From positions 147,217,622 to 147,281,621 of the forward strand of contig NC_068920.1 of the NCBI RefSeq assembly GCF_023091745.1: a stretch of 64,000 nucleotides of DNA, given 5' to 3'. Made by a program: the position numbers and the translations under genes. This document shows, one piece after another, positions 59,364 to 64,000 of this stretch (the stretch's first letter is position 1; each line of letters opens with the position of its first letter). The DNA comes from Budorcas taxicolor. Taxonomy: Eukaryota; Chordata; Mammalia; Artiodactyla; Bovidae. The notes beneath the pieces were generated by a model. It worked only from the letters and a program-made list of their open reading frames with translations, searched no databases and had not been told where the DNA came from.

Positions 59364-59572
59364 GGGCTTCCCTAGTAGCTCAGATGGTAAAGCATCTGCC
59401 TGCAATGCAGGAGACACAAGTTCGATCCCTGGGTTGGGAAGATTTCCCTGGAGAAGGAAATGGCAACCCATTCCAGTATTCTTGCCTGGAGAATTTCATG
59501 GACTGAGGAGCCTGGCAGGCTACAGTCCCTGGGGTTGCAGAGTCAGACACGACTGAACGACTAACACACACT
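59364..59572 (+). mobile_element. Bov-tA SINE, forward
   Basis: gggcttccctagtagctcag ... agttcgatccctgggttggg ... gtcagacacgactgaacgac. A complete copy in ADAM17 intron 8. Confidence 0.92.
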
Positions 59573-59644
59573 CTGTCTATACCTTTGCTTTGTTGTAAAA
59601 TGGCCTTCTGTGAAGTGATAGCATTTATTTTCTACTGTGTGGTT

Positions 59645-59800
59645 AATGTGTTAGTTTCCCATGGCTGCTCTAACAGATTACCACAAATTTAGCGGCTTAA
59701 AACAGCACTTCGTTTATCTGATGGTTTCTAGGCTGAGTCCACAGTGTGGCTCATTTGGATTCTCTGGTTAGAGTCCCACAAGACTGAAGTGAAGTCAGGT
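59645..59800. repeat. Ancient interspersed repeat, family not determined
   Basis: gctgctctaacagattacca followed by aatttagcggcttaaaacag is a widespread mammalian repeat motif. It is truncated by the L1 that follows. Confidence 0.45.
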
Positions 59801-59849
59801 TTTCAAAGCTTGAGGGGAATTAAGGCGATTATTAGTTTGAGAGCCATAG

Positions 59850-60292
59850 AGTGCTGTATCTGTGTAATACTACTTAGCCATGAAAAAGAATGCAATTTTG
59901 CTATCTGCAACAACCGGGATGGACATATAGGGTCTTACGATAAGTAAATAAGTTAGAGAAGGATACTGTGTGATAGCATTTATATATGCAATCCATAAAC
60001 AGAGCAAACTAGTGAATGTGGCGACAAAGAAATACAGATACAGATACAGAGAACAAATCAGTGGTTACCAGTGGGGAGAGGGAAAGGGCAATAATAGGGG
60101 GAGGGGATGAAGAGGTGCAAACTGTTACGTATAAAATAAGCTACAAGGATACAACATGGGAATATAGCCAGTATTTTATAACAACTATAAATGGAGTATA
60201 ACCTTTAAAATGTAAATTACTATATTTTGTACATCTGTAATTTATGTCTATCAACTATACGTCAGTTTTAAAAAAAACGTAAAAAAATGCAG
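59850..60292 (+). mobile_element. Artiodactyl L1 3' end, forward
   Basis: ctacttagccatgaaaaaga, aatcagtggttaccagtggg, ctatcaactatacgtcagtt, then an A-rich tail. It ends about 100 bases before the exon 9 acceptor. Confidence 0.82.
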
Positions 60293-60389
60293 TTGTACAG
60301 TATGGTAGTATTCTGGAATATTTAGTTGAAACATCTCTTAGTCTGATGTAACTGATAATCTAATTAAGAGCACTTTGTTTTTTTAAAAG

Positions 60390-60534
60390 CAATTTAGTTT
60401 TGATATTGCTGAAGAAGCATCTAAAGTCTGCCTAGCACATCTTTTCACGTACCAAGATTTTGATATGGGAACCCTTGGCTTAGCTTATGTTGGTTCTCCC
60501 AGAGCGAACAGTCATGGAGGTGTTTGTCCAAAGG
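60390..60534 (+). CDS. ADAM17: ADAM17 exon 9, catalytic domain
   Basis: The acceptor ends AAAAG and the donor is GTAAGT at 60535. It encodes QFSFDIAEEASKVCLAHLFT and onward to ANSHGGVCPK, then one base of an Ala codon. It carries the catalytic-domain strands and the loop GLAYVGSPR. The acceptor again ends AAG, as for exon 4, and only a short T-tract precedes it. Confidence 0.96.
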
Positions 60535-60647
60535 GTAAGTTTTCCATTTATTGTATGAAATATGTGGGAATAGCAAGGTGATTGGATTATAATATAATTG
60601 TGTCATTATAATTATTGAACAAGCCATTTGTTTCTTTTTTCCTGTAG

Positions 60648-60736
60648 CTTATTACAGTCCAATTGGAAAGAAAAATATCTATTTGAATAGTGGTTTGACC
60701 AGCACAAAAAATTATGGTAAAACCATCCTTACAAAG
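60648..60736 (+). CDS. ADAM17: ADAM17 exon 10, catalytic domain
   Basis: The acceptor is CCTGTAG and the donor GTATGT at 60737. The 89-bp exon encodes AYYSPIGKKNIYLNSGLTST KNYGKTILTK. It leads directly into the zinc-binding exon, separated by a 3-kb intron that contains an L1 and a ribosomal-protein pseudogene. Confidence 0.97.
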
Positions 60737-61105
60737 GTATGTTCTTCAATTTTTAAAAGAGTAGATTTTGAGTTTATTATCGTGGGACCTCAGCAGTTAC
60801 ATATTTATGTAGATGTTTTTTGAAAGTAATGCATACTGTTCTTTGTCTCTGCCTAAACAGATGTATGTTTTTAGTGACAAATGTGAAAAGTATAAAGAAG
60901 AAAATATTGTCAGCTGTCAAACTTCTTTAGAGACCAGTTGGTATCACTGTTTTTCCTAAAGACATTCTTTCTGGAGCCCTTCATCTGCAGCTCCCGATAA
61001 AGGACTGCTATCCAGAACATATAAGGAGTATACTGAAAACTCAAAAATAAAAAAATGAACAACCCAATTTTAAAATAGGCCAAAGATCTTAATAAATACC
61101 TCAGC

Positions 61106-61527
61106 AGCTTTCTGTGCTGGTATCGCTTTCGCAAACATGGTGAATGTTCCAAAAACCCACCGGACTTTCTGTAAGAAGTGTGGGAAGCATCAGCCCCACA
61201 AAGTGACATAGTACAAGAAGGGCAAGGATTCTCTGTATGCCCAGGGAAAGCGGCATTATGACAGGAAACAGAGTGGCTATGGTGGGCAGACTAAGCCGAT
61301 TTTCCGGAAAAAGGCTAAAACTACAAAGAAGATTGTACTGAGGCTTGGATGTGTTGAGCCCAACTGTAGATCAAAGAGAATGCTGGCTATTAAGAGATGC
61401 AAGCATTTTGAGCTGGGAGGTGATAAGAAGAGAAAGGGCCAAGTGATCCAGTTTTGAGCTTCGTATTTTATTATGAAGACAATAAAAATGCCATCAATAA
61501 AATCCTCTTATTTATGCTTTAAAAATA
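61106..61527 (+). pseudogene. Processed pseudogene of RPL36A/RPL36AL (60S ribosomal protein eL42)
   Basis: An intronless copy has an ATG at 61137 and the natural stop at 61455-61457, spanning 107 codons like the 106-residue parent. It reads MVNVPKTHRTFCKKCGKHQP and onward to KRKGQVIQF. It is disabled by a TAG in place of Gln25 (61209-61211) and carries Arg8His, one Arg-to-His and a Glu-to-Gly change. A short 5' leader, a 3' UTR with AATAAA and an A-rich tail are present. It is flanked by a 15-bp direct repeat (61091-61105 and 61528-61542), the mark of L1-driven retroposition. It sits inside an L1 in ADAM17 intron 10. Which of the two nearly identical parents produced it cannot be told here. 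Confidence 0.93.
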
Positions 61528-62099
61528 AATAAATACCTCAGCGAAGAAGATATACAGATGGCAAATAAACAATGAAAAGATGCTCAACACTGTATGTTAA
61601 TAGGCAGTTGCAAATCAAAACAAAGAGAGCCCCTTATAAAACTAATCGTATTGCTAATATCCAAAGTAGTGATAATACCAAATGCTAGTGAGGATGTGGA
61701 ACAACATAAATTCTCATACATTGCTGGTGAAAATGCAAAATGGTATTAATACAATCACTTAGGAAGACAGTGTGGCAGTGTCTCAGAAAAATAAACATAC
61801 TCTGGTGTTACACTGGACTCAGCACCCTTAGTGTTTAGTCAAAGGAGTCCTCACAGAAACCTGCCCGTGGATGTTTATAACAGCTTTATTAGTGATTGCC
61901 AAGACTTGGAAGCAATCAAGATGTCTTTCTGTAGGTGAATGGATAACCAAACGGGTACATCGGATAATGGAATACTATTAAGCACTTTAAAAAAGAGCTA
62001 TTAAGTTATAAACACATGGAGGAACCATAAATGTATATTATTATTATTTTGTAGAGGCCAGGGATGCTGCTAAACCACCTATAATAACACAAGACAGCA

Positions 62100-62115
62100 C
62101 CCCCCCCCCCCCCCC
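62100..62115. repeat. Poly-C tract in ADAM17 intron 10
   Basis: A run of 16 C inside the L1-derived region. Confidence 0.9.
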
Positions 62116-62350
62116 AACAAGCATGCAAAATAATTGTCTGGCCCAAAGAGTTAATATATTAAAAGTAGAAGAAGCCAATCTGTTTGATTCCATCTGTATT
62201 ACATTCTGTAAAAGGCAAAGCCATGGGGGCGATAAAATGATACGAGTGGTTGCCAAGAGTGGAGGGAGGGATGAGTAGGTGGAGTACAGAGGATTTTCTT
62301 TCGGGTGTTGAAACTATTCTGTATACTTTAATGATGGATATAAAACATGT

Positions 62351-62472
62351 GGGGACTTCTCTGACAGTCCAGTGGTTAAGATTCTGCCTTCCAATGCAGG
62401 GGGTACATGTTCGATCCCTTGTCAGGAAGCTAAGATCCCACATGCCCCATGGCCAAAAAACCAAAACATAAA
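62351..62472 (+). mobile_element. CHR-type SINE, forward
   Basis: ggggacttctctgacagtcc ... tgttcgatcccttgtcagga ... catgccccatggccaaaaaa. It follows the L1 of intron 10. Confidence 0.87.
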
Positions 62473-63768
62473 ACAAGTAATATTGTAAAAAACTCGATAA
62501 AGACTTTAAAAATAGTCCACATCAAAAATAATTGTTTTAAAAAAGAAAAGACGTTTTGTGTTTGCCAAAACCCATAGAGAGTACAACACAAAGAGCAAAC
62601 CTAATATAAATTACGGACTTTGGTGAATGAAAAAAAAAAAAAAAGTGAAATGGGATGAAAGAAGAAAATACGATAAGCAGTTTTTGGAAACTTTAATTTC
62701 CAAAATTGTTTTTATGGTGCTCCTTTACCTTTTCGGCATTACAGTGTCATCAGTGGTTTGATTTCAGGACACGTCTTCCAGAGTTTTTCTATTTAAGACA
62801 CATGGAACCAAAAAATAAATTATTTACATGTTTTTTAAAGTGTTAGTCTGTTTTTTTTTGAAGTGGATTAGAGAATCCACTAATGAATTTTTCCAAAGCA
62901 TAGTATGGAATTACTTGCCCATATTGCACCTTTGGGATTTGAATACTTTTTTTGCTAAAAATGCAAAGTTTTCTTTACTACCATTAACACTTGGAAATCT
63001 TCAACACAGTGGTTTCAGAATTGAGACTCTTTGTTTTTAAAAAAAATATACAGTGTCTTGTGAAATATGTATAGATTTTTTTCATGTCCATGGAGTGATT
63101 CCCCCCTCCCCCATCTCGGGGGGGGGGGAAATCAGTAAATTGTTATCTCATGCAGTTAAATATGGGAAAATTTTTAGCTTTACTGGCTAAATTTACCATT
63201 CTATTCAGATAGAAATCCTCTGGTGATCTGATAGGTTCAGTACAATCCTTCAGCTGGATTCTGAACAAAATCCTCTAGGTCATTAAGATTGTCATTGGAC
63301 AGGCATTCAGTCACTGGGATAAGGAACATTGTTTTGCTATTCTTTAGTGTCAAGTTTTAACCTTCCCACCACACTTAGATCTAACGGGAATGTGACTGAG
63401 ATGAGGGGTGGGGGGCGGGGCGGGAGGCTTGAGTGATTGGTTATTAACTCTTTGGTTTATCAGTGCCAGGCAGTTTTGGAATGGCCAGTGTTTGGTTCCT
63501 CATTGAGTGTTCCAGTCTATCTTTTAATTTATATTTTCTTATATTGATTTAAATTCATCCATGTAATACTACTTAACAGTATTCAATACAATCTTAAATA
63601 TTCCATTTAATTTCTGTAACTGATAGAAGAAGTCATAGTCCAACTGTTGCCCTGTTGTTGACCTGAATCTGACTGATCAGGTCCCATTTAAGAGAGCAGA
63701 GCCCAGCTGGCCACAGCAGGTGATGGTTAAGTGTTAGGAAGTAATGTTTTCCCTGCGTGATCCTTCAG
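62473..63768. other. ADAM17 intron 10, 3' part
   Basis: A/T-rich with the C/G run and a purine-rich stretch at 63400-63430. No gene signal before exon 11. Confidence 0.5.
63101..63128. repeat. C-run followed by G-run in ADAM17 intron 10
   Basis: cccccctcccccatctc, then a run of about 11 G. The two runs can pair with each other or form alternative G/C-rich structures. Confidence 0.85.
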
Positions 63769-63921
63769 GAAGCTGACCTCGTTACAACTCACGAATTGGG
63801 GCACAACTTTGGAGCAGAGCACGACCCAGATGGTCTGGCAGAATGTGCCCCAAATGAGGACCAGGGAGGAAAGTACGTCATGTACCCCATAGCTGTGAGT
63901 GGCGACCACGAGAACAATAAG
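63769..63921 (+). CDS. ADAM17: ADAM17 exon 11, zinc-binding active site
   Basis: The acceptor is TCCTTCAG and the donor GTACGT at 63922. It encodes EADLVTTHELGHNFGAEHDP and onward to SGDHENNK, 51 codons in phase 0. HELGHNFGAEH supplies the three zinc-binding histidines (403, 407, 413) and the catalytic Glu404. The Met-turn Met433 follows in YVMYP. All residues needed for catalysis are intact. This is the last exon in the window. Confidence 0.98.
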
Positions 63922-64000
63922 GTACGTGCCTTCTGGTGCTTTTGTTTTAAATGTGATCAGGGAGGAAGAGATGATGCTGAATGATAATGAGAGCCCAGAA

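Larger units (their letters stand above)
61010..62350 (+). mobile_element. L1 LINE fragment, interrupted by the RPL36A-type retrocopy
   Basis: Text typical of the end of L1 ORF2 and the 3' UTR: gaacaacccaattttaaaat, then ggcaaataaacaatgaaaag, aaaatggtattaatacaatc, and the aggtgaatggataaccaaac block. The L1 sequence resumes exactly after the second copy of the 15-bp duplication at 61528-61542. It is 5'-truncated and frame-broken. Confidence 0.75.
35712..63921 (+). other. ADAM17: ADAM17 (TACE) gene, exons 1-11 and introns, 3' truncated by window end
   Basis: Eleven coding exons with consistent phases (91, 133, 131, 89, 169, 134, 90, 114, 145, 89 and 153 bp) give 446 uninterrupted codons. ADAM17 is a type I membrane metalloprotease that sheds TNF-alpha, EGF-receptor ligands and other ectodomains. 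Visible parts, in order: signal peptide (residues about 1-17), prodomain with cysteine switch PKVCGY (Cys182), furin site RVKR (209-212), then the reprolysin-type catalytic domain with HELGHNFGAEH (403-413) and Met-turn YVMYP (431-435). The disintegrin, membrane-proximal, transmembrane and cytoplasmic parts lie beyond the window; human ADAM17 has 19 exons. The window protein is two residues shorter near its N-terminus than human ADAM17 as I remember it. Confidence 0.98.

Noticed and set aside
61137..61457. Functional RPL36A gene
   Set aside because: Premature TAG at codon 25, no introns, A-rich tail and a target-site duplication show a processed pseudogene.
1..64000. CRISPR arrays, prophage, insertion sequences, operons
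   Set aside because: No regular spaced repeats and no bacterial-type gene organisation; the window is mammalian.

Overview
This is nuclear genomic DNA of a ruminant (cow, buffalo, sheep or goat group; the exact species cannot be fixed from the window). The evidence is the dense load of ruminant repeats (Bov-tA and Bov-A2 SINEs, CHR-type tRNA-Glu SINEs, BovB RTE-class LINEs, artiodactyl L1 3' ends) around spliced vertebrate genes. It is not a prokaryotic or plasmid sequence. I see no operon, CRISPR array or insertion sequence.

Two protein genes lie on the + strand, both cut by the window edges. (1) The last four coding exons of YWHAQ (14-3-3 theta) occupy about 11.5-15.3 kb, followed by a 3' UTR to about 16.6 kb. 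They encode residues 99-245 of 245 without a break. (2) The first eleven coding exons of ADAM17 (TACE) run from the ATG at 35712 to 63921. They encode 446 residues in phase: signal peptide, prodomain with cysteine switch, furin site, and the metalloprotease domain through the HExxHxxGxxH zinc site and Met-turn. ADAM17 starts in a TATA-less CpG island at about 34.5-36.2 kb.

Layout: 1-11.5 kb is a YWHAQ intron with nested SINE/L1 repeats. 16.6-34.5 kb is intergenic, with a long inactive BovB on the minus strand, a 5'-truncated BovB on the plus strand that keeps an open 275-codon reverse transcriptase tail, MIR and MER5-like fossils, a 75-bp tandem duplication and L1 pieces. 35.8-48.0 kb is ADAM17 intron 1, which contains a striking near-perfect hairpin of about 90-bp arms (37307-37510), a BovB fragment and an LTR-like tract. 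48-64 kb holds ADAM17 exons 2-11 among SINEs and L1. Intron 10 carries a processed RPL36A-type pseudogene inside an L1, with a 15-bp target-site duplication.

The two genes are neighbours without an evident functional link: YWHAQ is a cytosolic phosphoserine/threonine adaptor and ADAM17 a membrane sheddase. I found no convincing undescribed multi-gene system. The best unexplained structure is the intron 1 hairpin.
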